In this document: one piece after another, positions 43,976-53,291 of the stretch | Numbering within the stretch: position 1 is the stretch's first letter | Layout: every line of letters begins with the position of its first letter | Origin: Muribaculaceae bacterium Isolate-037 (Harlan) | GTDB lineage: Bacteria > Bacteroidota > Bacteroidia > Bacteroidales > Muribaculaceae | DNA length: 64,000 nt | Reading direction: 5' to 3' | NCBI GenBank assembly: GCA_003762615.1 | Contig: RIAZ01000001.1 | Coordinates: 124,001 to 188,000, forward strand | Position numbers and translations under genes: made by a program | The notes under the pieces: generated by a model | Seen by the model: only the letters and a program-made list of their open reading frames with translations | The model's database searches: none | What the model was told of the DNA's origin: nothing

Positions 43976-44836
43976 TCATTCGTGATAATCGGTTTCCATG
44001 AAATCGTCATTACCCTTATAGTCTGCATTCTTAGGATTGACCTTACCGTTGGTCATCGCACTTATCATTGCCCCCCTATTCCGTCTGCCATAATCCTTCA
44101 TTTTAAGATAGGATTTTCTCTTGGATTTGAAAAGTTTATCCTTATTGATATAGGTTTGCTTAAACATCTCATTACAGGTTTCCAATCCTGTTATCTCAAA
44201 ACCGAAAAGTCCGTCATCCGTCACCGCCTTCATTATAAGACCCGGAAGCCCGCAGAGCTGCCAGGGACCATCCTGCACCGGCACTTCCGGAGCAAACCAA
44301 GCCTTCCACTTGCGTCCGTGATAGTCAGCAGTCGCCATGTTGCACTCATAGCCCAACACTGTCATGGTGGAATCTGCCAATTCCCAATTCAGGTCAGACA
44401 TATCCACGTTATACTCATAGAAATCCGGACTTATCCAATCATAAACGGTTATCTTACTCTCCGGGAAATCCTTTATTGCACGATAACGGCTCTTTCCGGA
44501 CAATCCTAATTCATCCAATTTTTGGAATAAATTTCCAGAGTTATCTGCCAGGGATTCCTTAAGTAATTTGGAAAAAGTTTCATCATATATCCCTCTCCCG
44601 ACGGGATCATTCATAAGGGAATCCACATAATACGTCTGCGGGTCATAATAATATGATGTTCCCTCACCAATCTGAAGTATGAATTTATCAGTCTTGGTGT
44701 ACTCTTTTCCTGTACCGCTTCCCAGAATAGACCATTGTTCATACTGTGCCTTAAGAAATGCCTCATGTCGCTCTTCTGCCGAAATCATGTGGCAGATGGT
44801 TGTAAATAAAATTACAGCAGTGATAAATCTCTTCAT
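43976..44836 (-). CDS. GLPGLI family protein, distant third copy
   Basis: 286 aa from the ATG at 44836 (MKRFITAVILFTTICHMISA, signal peptide); the frame is open to 44899. The motif reads LCGLPGLIMK, preceded by YHGRKWKAWFAPEVPVQDGP. It is clearly diverged from the tandem pair at 22424-24156 and has a Lys/Arg-rich end (KSKRKSYLKMKDYGRRNRG). No receptor lies beside it, so it is a stand-alone monocistronic gene with its own promoter and terminator. Role unknown. Confidence 0.88.
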   Translation of the reverse strand: MKRFITAVILFTTICHMISAEERHEAFLKAQYEQWSILGSGTGKEYTKTDKFILQIGEGTSYYYDPQTYYVDSLMNDPVGRGIYDETFSKLLKESLADNSGNLFQKLDELGLSGKSRYRAIKDFPESKITVYDWISPDFYEYNVDMSDLNWELADSTMTVLGYECNMATADYHGRKWKAWFAPEVPVQDGPWQLCGLPGLIMKAVTDDGLFGFEITGLETCNEMFKQTYINKDKLFKSKRKSYLKMKDYGRRNRGAMISAMTNGKVNPKNADYKGNDDFMETDYHE

Positions 44837-44869
44837 ACTTTTAAATTTAGTTAGAAAAACGGGTAATTT

Positions 44870-44941
44870 ACTGAAGTTTCGCAAGCCCCACTTACCCAAA
44901 ACAGATGATGCAAAGTTAAAACTAATTATTTAACGAAACAA
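44870..44941 (-). promoter_or_regulatory. Promoter of GLPGLI 3, with repeat remnant in the leader
   Basis: On the minus strand: TTG (44941-44939), 20-bp spacer, TAACTTTG (44918-44911). Between the expected start (about 44906) and the gene, ACTGAAGTTTCGCAAGC (44870-44886) exactly matches the left end of the dispersed repeats at 17627 and 26815. The leader thus contains a fragment of that element. Confidence 0.65.
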
Positions 44942-45008
44942 CGAAATACTTAATATAGATTGGTTAAAATTCATTAAATATCTCATACAAATTTGTTTAT
45001 AAAACAAA

Positions 45009-45040
45009 TTGCCGGAAGAGAAACATTTCCCTTCCGGCAA
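45009..45040 (-). terminator. Terminator of the PUL 2 operon
   Basis: TTGCCGGAAG (45009-45018) pairs perfectly with CTTCCGGCAA (45031-45040). On the minus strand the stem is followed by TTTGTTTTATAAAC. It lies 77 bp after the GH5 stop and ends the locus. Confidence 0.8.
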
Positions 45041-45117
45041 CCGCATCTGAGTTATGTATGAAGTCGTCAGTAACCTTTCCTCAGACGCATATCATCTATC
45101 TTGATTCGCAACCGATA

Positions 45118-46389
45118 TTATTTTGCCTGCGGCACTTTAAGTCCCATTGAAGTGATGTAACCCTCCTGTGGCACGCAGTTCTTCAACTTGCACTGTTCTA
45201 TGAATTTGTCAAGAGCCACCTTTGCCTTAGCCCTGTCAGGCTTAGCCTCTCTTATCTCGGCAAACGTGTGGTGCGGACCCTCTGCAAAACGGACAACCTC
45301 TTCCCATTCCTCCGGCATCTGTATGCCCATCATGCAACTGTTCTCGCGCTTCTTGTAGGGCCAGAATGTATAACCGATATTATTGTCTTTCATCGTCTTT
45401 ACAAACTCTGCCTGCCATTCATCAGTGTTGTGACCGATCTCGCCCATATACATTGGACGGTTGCTCTTGTCGCGGAAATCGATGTATGACTGTATTGCTG
45501 CCGGTGTCGGGTCGCCGCCGTAACGATGGCATGTGAACATGAGCTGCGGATCATAGTCAGTATCCTTCAACGGCTCGAAATTACTGTTCCATTGTGGTGC
45601 TCCTATCAATATAACGTGGTTGGGATCCACCTCCCTGATAGCTGCCACGCATCTCTTGTGAAGAGGTTCCAGCTTGGCATTAAGCTCATCCTGATTATCA
45701 AAATATGTGGCTATAGGTTCGTTGATAAGCTCATAACCGAGAATCACAGGCTCATTCTTGTAATAGTCGGCTATCGTGCGCCATATATCGCAGAACTGCT
45801 GCTGGCTCTTCTCGCTCTCCAGAAGCCACGGATAGCCGTAGGAGTCATCGATATTGTCACCTGTCTGTCCGCCGGGGGCATCATGCATATCGAGGATAAG
45901 ATAGAGATTGGCATCACGGCACCAGCTGACAACGCTGTCAATACGTGCAAATCCATCCTGTGAGGATGTGAGACCCATGTAGTCCTCATCTGTGAAGAGT
46001 TTATAGTGGAATGGCAGACGGATGGTGTTCGCGCCCGTAGATGCGATATACTCTATATCGTCGCGGGTGATATAGTTATCCTTGAATTGCTGCCAGAACT
46101 CAGCTGCTGCATCCGGACCGACAAGATGGCTGAAGAGATCGTTGATTTGTCGTGGCGCGTTCATACGCTGGAATCCGAACATGTATCCCTCCGGATTAAG
46201 CCAGTTGCCGAGATTCGTGCCTACGATAAATAATTTCTCCCCGTCAGGCTTGATAAGATCATGACCCTTTACCTGAACAAACGTCACCTCCTCTGTGGTG
46301 GCATCGACATTCTGTGCGCAACTCCAAGCCATAGAAGCGAGCAACAATGCGGAAGCTCCGCATACGACTGATGTCTGTAACTTATTCAT
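45118..46389 (-). CDS. GH5 glucanase-like lipoprotein (PUL 2)
   Basis: 423 aa from the ATG at 46389 (MNKLQTSVVCGASALLLASM, lipobox MAWSC near residue 24). Catalytic Glu224 in ELINEPIA and Glu317 in MYMGEIGHNT, with RLPFHYK, ILDMHDAPGG and TCHRYGGD as further family motifs. The NLGNWLNPEGYMFGF start is that of GH5 members near the exo-beta-1,3-glucanase side of the family, so beta-1,3- or mixed-linkage glucan would fit. It is the last gene of the operon and is separated from the SGBP gene by a hairpin that may lower its expression. Confidence 0.88.
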   Translation of the reverse strand: MNKLQTSVVCGASALLLASMAWSCAQNVDATTEEVTFVQVKGHDLIKPDGEKLFIVGTNLGNWLNPEGYMFGFQRMNAPRQINDLFSHLVGPDAAAEFWQQFKDNYITRDDIEYIASTGANTIRLPFHYKLFTDEDYMGLTSSQDGFARIDSVVSWCRDANLYLILDMHDAPGGQTGDNIDDSYGYPWLLESEKSQQQFCDIWRTIADYYKNEPVILGYELINEPIATYFDNQDELNAKLEPLHKRCVAAIREVDPNHVILIGAPQWNSNFEPLKDTDYDPQLMFTCHRYGGDPTPAAIQSYIDFRDKSNRPMYMGEIGHNTDEWQAEFVKTMKDNNIGYTFWPYKKRENSCMMGIQMPEEWEEVVRFAEGPHHTFAEIREAKPDRAKAKVALDKFIEQCKLKNCVPQEGYITSMGLKVPQAK

Positions 46390-46430
46390 ATAAATGACGT
46401 TCTGTAATTTTTTATTATTATTTATAAGAA

Positions 46431-46463
46431 TGGCTCCCCTGTTCAAGGATGACAGAGGAGCCA
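46431..46463 (-). terminator. Internal hairpin between the SGBP and GH5 genes
   Basis: TGGCTCC pairs with GGAGCCA (7 bp) and, after one mismatch, CTGT with ACAG. On the minus strand it is followed by TTCTTATAAATAATAATAAAAA. It looks like a leaky terminator that separates the GH5 gene from the upstream susCD-SGBP genes. Confidence 0.6.
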
Positions 46464-46532
46464 CTATTACCTAAAACTCAATCTGATTCCTTAGATTTTA
46501 TAACTTTGCTTATCTATTGTGCAACCATATCA

Positions 46533-48449
46533 TCAATCACGGTGTTCCTGCACGATTATATCCTTGACCGTCACCTTGGTGCCTGCCGGATTACCGCCGA
46601 AATCAAGAACGATATTCATCTTCTCAATGTCGATGCCCGGGAGGTTAACCCATTTATATGTGACCTCATCATACGCCTCCACTACAACGCGGTCTGCCAT
46701 ATAGAAGATATTGTCGTCTTCAGAAGACACGCACTTGAATGTCACGCCCGGAAGATCCTGATTGGAATTGAAGGTCACACGGAAGTCATAGTTCTTATCT
46801 GCGCTTGTGGTCATGTCGGAGTTGAACGCGAACTGTGCCTGCCATTGGTCGGTAGTAGCCTCAGGCAATGTGAGGGTCCAAGAGTTTGCCTCCTCCACGA
46901 GTTCCGGATTATCTATCTGTGCCCATCCCGGAGCATAATAGTAGGTATTCTCATAAGTGCAGCCATGGAAAATATTGTCATCGCTGTTGACATCAACCCA
47001 GCTTACCGGAGCTTCCGGCTCCTCCTCTCCCGGAGTCGGGAGGACTGTGCCGTCGTCATCGGAATGCTTCTTGAAGACTATACCGGAGACTACGAAGTCT
47101 GTATCAGGATAACCGCCGAAGTCGAACGCTATCTTCATTACGCCGTCAAATCCGGGGAGATCGGAGAAGTAGTAGCATGAGCCGCCGCTTTCAAATGGCT
47201 GCTGTGCCGCCGTGCCCTCAAACAGAACGTTGTCGTCACCAATCTGCTGTACCTTGACAGTCACCTTGCTATCTACGGGAGAATCAATGTAACATGAGAA
47301 GTCGTATGTCTCTGCTGCCGAAACCTCAATGTCAGTCTCGATATGCACCTGACCTTGCCATTGATCATTGCCCATGGCTGCCGGAGTGTGGAGCGTGATC
47401 TTATCGTTCGCTACTTCAAGCAGGTCCGGTTCAAGACCGCCTGACCAGTCGCCGGGAGAGAACCATGTGGATGCCAAAGAGATATTGGCGTTTTTCCACA
47501 TATTAAATTCGCTGTCATACTTGAATCCCTTGAAAGAGGTGTCTTCCGCCCTCGGCGCGATGATATACTGCCATGCTATTCCCTCACACTCCTGAACAAG
47601 CGTGATCTCGCTCTTGCTGAAATTAGCTATGCGATATCTGGGATTAGCGAAAGCCGCCTCTGTCGGAACGTAGGGGAACGGGGTGTTGGCGGGAAGCACA
47701 AGATAGAGGTTGGCTCCTTCCGGAGAGAGTGTGAACGTAGTCTGCACCTCTCCGACAGTCACACGGAAGTCGTTATCGTCATTCGGATTGTTGACCTCAA
47801 GACCGGGAAGAGAATTTACCCCCTTATTTACGTAGATTGTGCCTGACGCTCCGGGATTGAAAGTGTAAGTGCCGGATGACTCGCCTCCGTTATCACCGAA
47901 AGTAAGGATATTCTCATACAGACCCTCTGCCTCTTTCGCACCCGGTCCGCCATTCCACCATCCGGTGGGATTGCTGCCGTCGGGACCGCAACCGATGTTG
48001 CCATCCTTTGTTCCGTCGACCGACCATTCCTTCGAGGAGTTGTCGGTCAACGCCTTCATATAGGGGGTGAAATCGAAGATTGTGTTGGCTATATGGATGG
48101 TGCCGTTGACGGTGCCTTCAGACACGCCGTTGGCATTTCCCACCTTCATCTCAACCGGATAATCTCCGGCGATTGTTATGAGATCGCGGTAAGTGAGGGA
48201 TGTGGAGGGACGGGTGCTGCCGTTGACATACCATATCGGATATACGCCCTTAGCATTATTGCCATTGGCATCGAGGATATTGAGTTCCACATTATTGAGT
48301 TCGTCAACCGCAATGCCGATCTTATAGTCGGAGGCTTTCGGCAAGCCTGCCATCGACGGCTGGAAGACCGATTCCTGCGAGCATGCGCTGAACATGAGGA
48401 TTGCTCCTGCCATGACGCTGCTCCTGAAGATGATATTTGATTTTTTCAT
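46533..48449 (-). CDS. Surface glycan-binding lipoprotein (SGBP) with duplicated CBM-like domain
   Basis: 638 aa lipoprotein (lipobox MFSAC near residue 22). Order: a short PKD/Ig-like N-terminal domain (about residues 30-125); a middle region with WSVDGTKDGNIGCGPDGSNP and GWWNGGPGAKEAEG (about 140-310), reminiscent of SusE/SusF-type binding proteins; then two jelly-roll-like repeats at about 335-460 and 500-638. Those share QWQGQVHIET / QWQAQFAFNS, YDFSCYIDS / YDFRVTFNS, DNVLFEG / DNIFYMA and IAFDFGGYPDT / IVLDFGGNPAG. The repeats look like carbohydrate-binding modules that present Trp to a glycan. It stands at the SusE position after susD, 18 bp apart, and should capture polysaccharide on the cell surface. 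Confidence 0.82.
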   Translation of the reverse strand: MKKSNIIFRSSVMAGAILMFSACSQESVFQPSMAGLPKASDYKIGIAVDELNNVELNILDANGNNAKGVYPIWYVNGSTRPSTSLTYRDLITIAGDYPVEMKVGNANGVSEGTVNGTIHIANTIFDFTPYMKALTDNSSKEWSVDGTKDGNIGCGPDGSNPTGWWNGGPGAKEAEGLYENILTFGDNGGESSGTYTFNPGASGTIYVNKGVNSLPGLEVNNPNDDNDFRVTVGEVQTTFTLSPEGANLYLVLPANTPFPYVPTEAAFANPRYRIANFSKSEITLVQECEGIAWQYIIAPRAEDTSFKGFKYDSEFNMWKNANISLASTWFSPGDWSGGLEPDLLEVANDKITLHTPAAMGNDQWQGQVHIETDIEVSAAETYDFSCYIDSPVDSKVTVKVQQIGDDNVLFEGTAAQQPFESGGSCYYFSDLPGFDGVMKIAFDFGGYPDTDFVVSGIVFKKHSDDDGTVLPTPGEEEPEAPVSWVDVNSDDNIFHGCTYENTYYYAPGWAQIDNPELVEEANSWTLTLPEATTDQWQAQFAFNSDMTTSADKNYDFRVTFNSNQDLPGVTFKCVSSEDDNIFYMADRVVVEAYDEVTYKWVNLPGIDIEKMNIVLDFGGNPAGTKVTVKDIIVQEHRD

Positions 48450-48467
48450 TTTTTCAATTTCTAAGGA

Positions 48468-49988
48468 TTACTGGAAATACTGGTCATTCTGCTTGAGAGT
48501 GCCATGACACATGTCAATCTCATCCTGCGGGAAGGGGAGATATTTCTTGTTGTCGGTGTAGTTGCCTGTGCGGTCGTCAGGAATCTCATTCCCTTTCACA
48601 AGGAGATCTTTTGCAAGACCGGTGCGGATGAGATCCCAATAGCGTTTCCCCTCACCGAGGAATTCCCATGCGCGTTCCTGAATGATGTTGTCGAGTGTGG
48701 CGGGCACAGATTCAAGTCCGGCACGTGAGCGCACCATATCAAGGTATCTCTGTGCGTTCGACGAGCCAAGCTCCGCAGCATTCAGAAGCACCTCGGAGAA
48801 GCGATACAGACGCAGGTTGTTGTTGTAGTTGAGGACTGCATCGGCAATCTGTCCGGAATTGCCTCCGATCTTGCCTGCATATTTCGCAAGGAAATAGCCG
48901 GTGTCCTGGAAGCCCTTCTGATAAGAACCCTCTTCAGGCTGCCATATACTTGCATCTCGACGCTTATCATTTGCATCGTAAGAATCAAACGTAGACTTAC
49001 GCACTGTCGCAAAGCCCCAGCCTGTATTGTCGTGAATGCCATCTGCGCTTGAATAACCACGCGGCAGAATCATACAGGGCACCACAGTGCCGCCGCAGGT
49101 GCCGCCCCAGCTCCAGTTACGGTTGGCAAGATAGTCGGAGTAGTTGATTTCAAACACTGACTCTGAGCACCATTCTCCCGTCACGTCCCAAATAGCCGAG
49201 AAATCATTCATCAGCTGATACTTGCCGGAGTTGATGATCTCCTCCATGTAGCCCAATGCCTTGGATTTGCGGCTCTGGTCGTTCTGATACATCACAATTT
49301 CTGTGTAGAGCATATATACGAAGTGCTTGGTGACGCGTCCTAATTCCCCGCCTTCGCATTTCTCAGGAAGATAATTGTCGGCAATAACCTTCTCCAGGTC
49401 TTTAATTATGAACTCATACACCTCATCGGCGGTATATTGCGTGCCGAGGAAGTCGCCTGAGAGGTTCTTGTCGTAGTATACGATGTTGCCCCACCAGTGC
49501 CATAGCTGGTTGTAGTAGAACGCACGTAATGCCAGTGCCTCCGACTCGTAACGATTGCGGTGAGCGAGCTCCAGATCAGTGTTCGGTGTCCAGAAATCAA
49601 ACATATAGTGGAGGGCATCGTTGCAACGTTTCACTCCGGAATATGCGTTGGAATAGTTGGTGCTGAGCACAGATGTGGATGTGGAGACGAAGTTGAACAC
49701 CTTCTTCCACTGATCCATGTCGTTGACGTCGCCGCCACCGGGGAAACACTGGTCAGCAAGCACCTCCGGATATATATTCAATCCGGTATAGTTGTTGGCG
49801 TAGTCAAACCAGTGGAGAGGATCGTATGCTGCCACCACTGATTGCCAGATGTTGTCATCGGTAGTGTAGTAATCCTCCACAGTGTCCTGTGTATTGTTGG
49901 TTATGTCCAGCCAGTCGGAGCCACAAGATGTGATGCCGGTGCTCATGATTGCCAAGGAGCCAAGCAGAATATATTTCTTTATTTTCAT
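48468..49988 (-). CDS. SusD-like surface glycan-binding lipoprotein (PUL 2)
   Basis: 506 aa RagB/SusD family lipoprotein. Signal MKIKKYILLGSLAIMSTGIT with lipobox ITSC at about residue 22, then GSDWLDITNN. The C-terminal signature is visible (IIQERAWEFLGEGKRYWDLI, about 435-455), and KKYLPFPQDEIDMC near the end is the usual finishing stretch. It partners the SusC-like protein encoded 32 bp upstream. Nothing in it looks broken. Confidence 0.95.
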   Translation of the reverse strand: MKIKKYILLGSLAIMSTGITSCGSDWLDITNNTQDTVEDYYTTDDNIWQSVVAAYDPLHWFDYANNYTGLNIYPEVLADQCFPGGGDVNDMDQWKKVFNFVSTSTSVLSTNYSNAYSGVKRCNDALHYMFDFWTPNTDLELAHRNRYESEALALRAFYYNQLWHWWGNIVYYDKNLSGDFLGTQYTADEVYEFIIKDLEKVIADNYLPEKCEGGELGRVTKHFVYMLYTEIVMYQNDQSRKSKALGYMEEIINSGKYQLMNDFSAIWDVTGEWCSESVFEINYSDYLANRNWSWGGTCGGTVVPCMILPRGYSSADGIHDNTGWGFATVRKSTFDSYDANDKRRDASIWQPEEGSYQKGFQDTGYFLAKYAGKIGGNSGQIADAVLNYNNNLRLYRFSEVLLNAAELGSSNAQRYLDMVRSRAGLESVPATLDNIIQERAWEFLGEGKRYWDLIRTGLAKDLLVKGNEIPDDRTGNYTDNKKYLPFPQDEIDMCHGTLKQNDQYFQ

Positions 49989-50020
49989 TGCTTTGTCTGT
50001 TATTGATGATGTGATTCAGG

Positions 50021-53000
50021 TTAGATCGACACGTTGAAACCTATAGTGAAGGTGCGCGCCTCCGGATAGTTGCCATAGTCGATACCGATATTGGTGCCGT
50101 CGCCTACTTCCGGTGTGAAGCCGCGATATTTTGTGGCAGTGAAGAGGTTTTCGCCCATCACAAATACTTTGATATTGTCAAATCCGATTTTCTTCACAAT
50201 GTTGAAAGGGAGTGTGTAGGAGAGTGTCAGGTTGGAACAACGCAGATATGCACCACTCTTCACGTAAAGGTCAGAACTTGCCCAGTTGCGTGAATCGCCG
50301 AGACGGTAGATAGGAATTGTGTTGGATGTGCCCTCGCCTGTCCAGCGGTTAAGCATCCAAGACGGCATATTCTTTGCAGGTGTGTCACCACGAAGTGATG
50401 CGTCATAGATCTGGTTGCCCCAAACGCCCTGGAAGTATGCAGTGAGCTGGAAGCCTTTCCAACCTGCACCGATATTGAAACCGTAGGTCCAGTCAGGAAG
50501 ACCCTTACCGATCTTGGTACGGTCATCAGCATTGATTGTGCCGTCGTTGTTGGTGTCAAGGAACACGACATCGCCCGGATTTGCATACCATGAGGTCTGA
50601 CCCGGTGTGAGTCCGTATTTCTCATTGTAAGCGTCCGCCTCAGCCTGATTCTGGAATATGCCATTGGTCTTATAGCCATAGAAGAAGGGGAACACCTCAC
50701 CGTTCATCGAACGAGCGATATCTCCGGCTGTACCATTGGACACCTCTGATCTCCAACCATCGGAGTTACCGAGGTTGACAAGTTCATTCTTAACGTAGGA
50801 AAGGTTACCACCGAGATTTACCTCCCATTCCCCGAATGTATGTGCCCATCTGAGTTCCATCTCGACACCGGTATTGTCCATCGTGCCGACGTTGCCGATA
50901 GGTTTGGATTCTCCCACGTAGGTAGGGATCATCATAGTCATGAGCATACCGGTGGTACGTTTCTTATACCAGTCGATGGTGAACTGCAATGAATTGTCGA
51001 GAAATCCGAAGTCAAGACCTACGTCTGTCTGAGTTGACTCCTCCCATTTAAGGTCAGGATTTGCAAGACCGGATGCCTTTGAACCGTATGTCTGGCTTGA
51101 ACCCTCAGGTCCAAAATAGTAGTTGTTGTTACCGTTGGTGAGTACTGTGTAAGCGAAATCACCGATTGCCTCGTTACCATTCTTACCCCATGAGAAGCGC
51201 ACTTTCGTATTGCTCCACCATGTCGGGCGTCCCTCAAGGAATTTCTCGCTTGTCGGATTCCAACCCAATGAGAACGATGGGAATGTAGCCCACTTGTTGT
51301 TTGTACCGAATCTGGACGAACCATCACGTCTTACCGTAGCCTGCAACATGTAGCGTCCGCCGAAGTCGTATGAAACTCGTCCGAAATATGAGAGGAGTTT
51401 AGGCCATGCAGAATTTGGTCCGGCATCACCGGTGCGGTTGCCGCCATCCTCTTCACCGGGCTGTCCCTGTCCCACTGTTACCCAAGGTTTAGCGAAATTG
51501 TAGAGTTTATTGGCTGACGCGTTGATCCACCATCCTGTGCTCTGTTTTGCTGACTCACCAAGCACGATGTTGACGTGGTGGTCGCCAAATTCCTTGTCAT
51601 AGAAGATGATATTCTCAAGCTGCCATGTCCAGCCTCGGTTGGATGAGGCGGAAGCCGTGGCATGAATTGCATCGGTGTTGTTAAGGTTGCTGTAATAGCT
51701 GGGTTCCGTATGGCTGTCGCTACCCCAGAAAGCGAGGTCGCCGCCAAAGCTTATGCGATATTTTATTGCATCCCAAATCTGGATCTCTCCCACGAAGTTG
51801 GTCACAATCTTATGGCTCCAGTTTTTGCCTGCGGGGAACGACCAGCCATAGAACGGGTTGGTAAGCTCCTGATAACCGCCGCCGAACGCTTCAGGCACAG
51901 TGTAAAGGTTTCCATTTGAATCATAACGGGGCACATATTTGTCGTTGCCGGCATAGAAATCCATCTGACGCTTATATTCCGGAGAACCCGGAACAAGTGT
52001 CGGGGTAAGAATCGGCGACATCCCGAGTGCGTTGGTGATAGCACCACCATAGTAGCCACCGCCACCACCGAAGCCTTTGGAATGGATACGTGCGTATGAT
52101 ACGTTAGTGGTCAGAACCACCTTATTCAGATAGTTACGTTTTGCAGACTCATCAAAGAGCGTGTAGGTATTGTTGGAACGCAATGTCAGACGATTGTAGT
52201 TCGACTGATTGTAGTTGCCTCCGATGATACCCTCCTGGTCAAAATATCCGAATGAAAGGAAATAGTTGACTTTTTCGCTTGCACCCGACACTGATACCTG
52301 ATGATTCATGACCGGAGCATTGTCGTTGAATATGGCAGCCTGCCAGTCGTAGCCCTCGCCATAGCTATATGGGTCGTCGTATGGAGCCGGCTGACCGATA
52401 TTGAGATAACCCTCGTTCTTCATGAGTGCATACTGAGAGGCGTTAAGCATGTCGATTGATTTGAGTTTCGACTGCCAGCCATAAGAGAAGTCGTAGGTGA
52501 GTTTTGCACGTCCCTGCACGCCGCTCTTGGTAGTCACAAGGATAACACCGTTAGCTGCACGTGCACCGTAAACCGCACCTGATGCTGCATCTTTCAGCAC
52601 CTCAATTGACTTGATATCGGCAGGGTTAAGGTAATCAATGCCACCCTCGATAGGCATACCGTCGACGATATAGAGAGGATTGGAGTTGTTGATTGTGCCG
52701 ACACCACGCACGCGGATCTGTGCCGCGCTACCGGGCTGTCCGTTGGCTGTAGTAGCGGTGACACCTGCAGTGACGCCTTTAAGTGCATTCTGCACATTGA
52801 CCGGTGCCGTCTGCTCAAGAGTCTCCTCTCCCACTTTTGAGATTGCAGCTGTGACCACACTCTTCTTCTGTGTGCCGTAGCCCACCACAACCAAGTCATC
52901 GAGAATCTGAGAATCCTCTATGAGGTTGATTGTCAAACCGTTCATGACTCCGTTCACTTTTATCTCCTGCGGTGTGTAGCCGACATACGAGACTATAAGC

Positions 53001-53203
53001 GTAGAGCCCTTCTTCGCATTGACACTAAATTTGCCGTCAATGTCAGTGGCGGCTCCGGAAGTGGAACCCTTCACCATCACTGTCGCCCCTATAAGAGGCT
53101 CTCCGTCGGTAGCCGAGACTACCGTACCTGTCACTTTGATATCTTGGGCGTATATCCCCAGACACGTCATGACCGCAATGAGAAACATGGTAAGTTTTTT
53201 CAT
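50021..53203 (-). CDS. SusC-like TonB-dependent outer membrane transporter (PUL 2)
   Basis: 1060 aa. Signal peptide MKKLTMFLIAVMTCLGIYAQ; carboxypeptidase-regulatory domain (VTGTVVSATDGEPLIGATVM, about residues 24-105); DDLVVVGYGTQKK TonB box; plug with IKSIEVLKDAASGAVYGARA (about 195-215); barrel to the final TFTIGFNVSI. It imports oligosaccharides together with the SusD-like protein, powered by TonB-ExbBD. The GH16 gene lies 88 bp upstream on the same strand, the likely first gene of the operon. Confidence 0.96.
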   Translation of the reverse strand: MKKLTMFLIAVMTCLGIYAQDIKVTGTVVSATDGEPLIGATVMVKGSTSGAATDIDGKFSVNAKKGSTLIVSYVGYTPQEIKVNGVMNGLTINLIEDSQILDDLVVVGYGTQKKSVVTAAISKVGEETLEQTAPVNVQNALKGVTAGVTATTANGQPGSAAQIRVRGVGTINNSNPLYIVDGMPIEGGIDYLNPADIKSIEVLKDAASGAVYGARAANGVILVTTKSGVQGRAKLTYDFSYGWQSKLKSIDMLNASQYALMKNEGYLNIGQPAPYDDPYSYGEGYDWQAAIFNDNAPVMNHQVSVSGASEKVNYFLSFGYFDQEGIIGGNYNQSNYNRLTLRSNNTYTLFDESAKRNYLNKVVLTTNVSYARIHSKGFGGGGGYYGGAITNALGMSPILTPTLVPGSPEYKRQMDFYAGNDKYVPRYDSNGNLYTVPEAFGGGYQELTNPFYGWSFPAGKNWSHKIVTNFVGEIQIWDAIKYRISFGGDLAFWGSDSHTEPSYYSNLNNTDAIHATASASSNRGWTWQLENIIFYDKEFGDHHVNIVLGESAKQSTGWWINASANKLYNFAKPWVTVGQGQPGEEDGGNRTGDAGPNSAWPKLLSYFGRVSYDFGGRYMLQATVRRDGSSRFGTNNKWATFPSFSLGWNPTSEKFLEGRPTWWSNTKVRFSWGKNGNEAIGDFAYTVLTNGNNNYYFGPEGSSQTYGSKASGLANPDLKWEESTQTDVGLDFGFLDNSLQFTIDWYKKRTTGMLMTMMIPTYVGESKPIGNVGTMDNTGVEMELRWAHTFGEWEVNLGGNLSYVKNELVNLGNSDGWRSEVSNGTAGDIARSMNGEVFPFFYGYKTNGIFQNQAEADAYNEKYGLTPGQTSWYANPGDVVFLDTNNDGTINADDRTKIGKGLPDWTYGFNIGAGWKGFQLTAYFQGVWGNQIYDASLRGDTPAKNMPSWMLNRWTGEGTSNTIPIYRLGDSRNWASSDLYVKSGAYLRCSNLTLSYTLPFNIVKKIGFDNIKVFVMGENLFTATKYRGFTPEVGDGTNIGIDYGNYPEARTFTIGFNVSI

Positions 53204-53291
53204 TTCTTCATAGGTTATAAGTTAGTACATAAGTTTATTTAGAATCGGTTGAATGATGTGTCAGATCTGAAAGAAAACCGGTAATGGCTTC

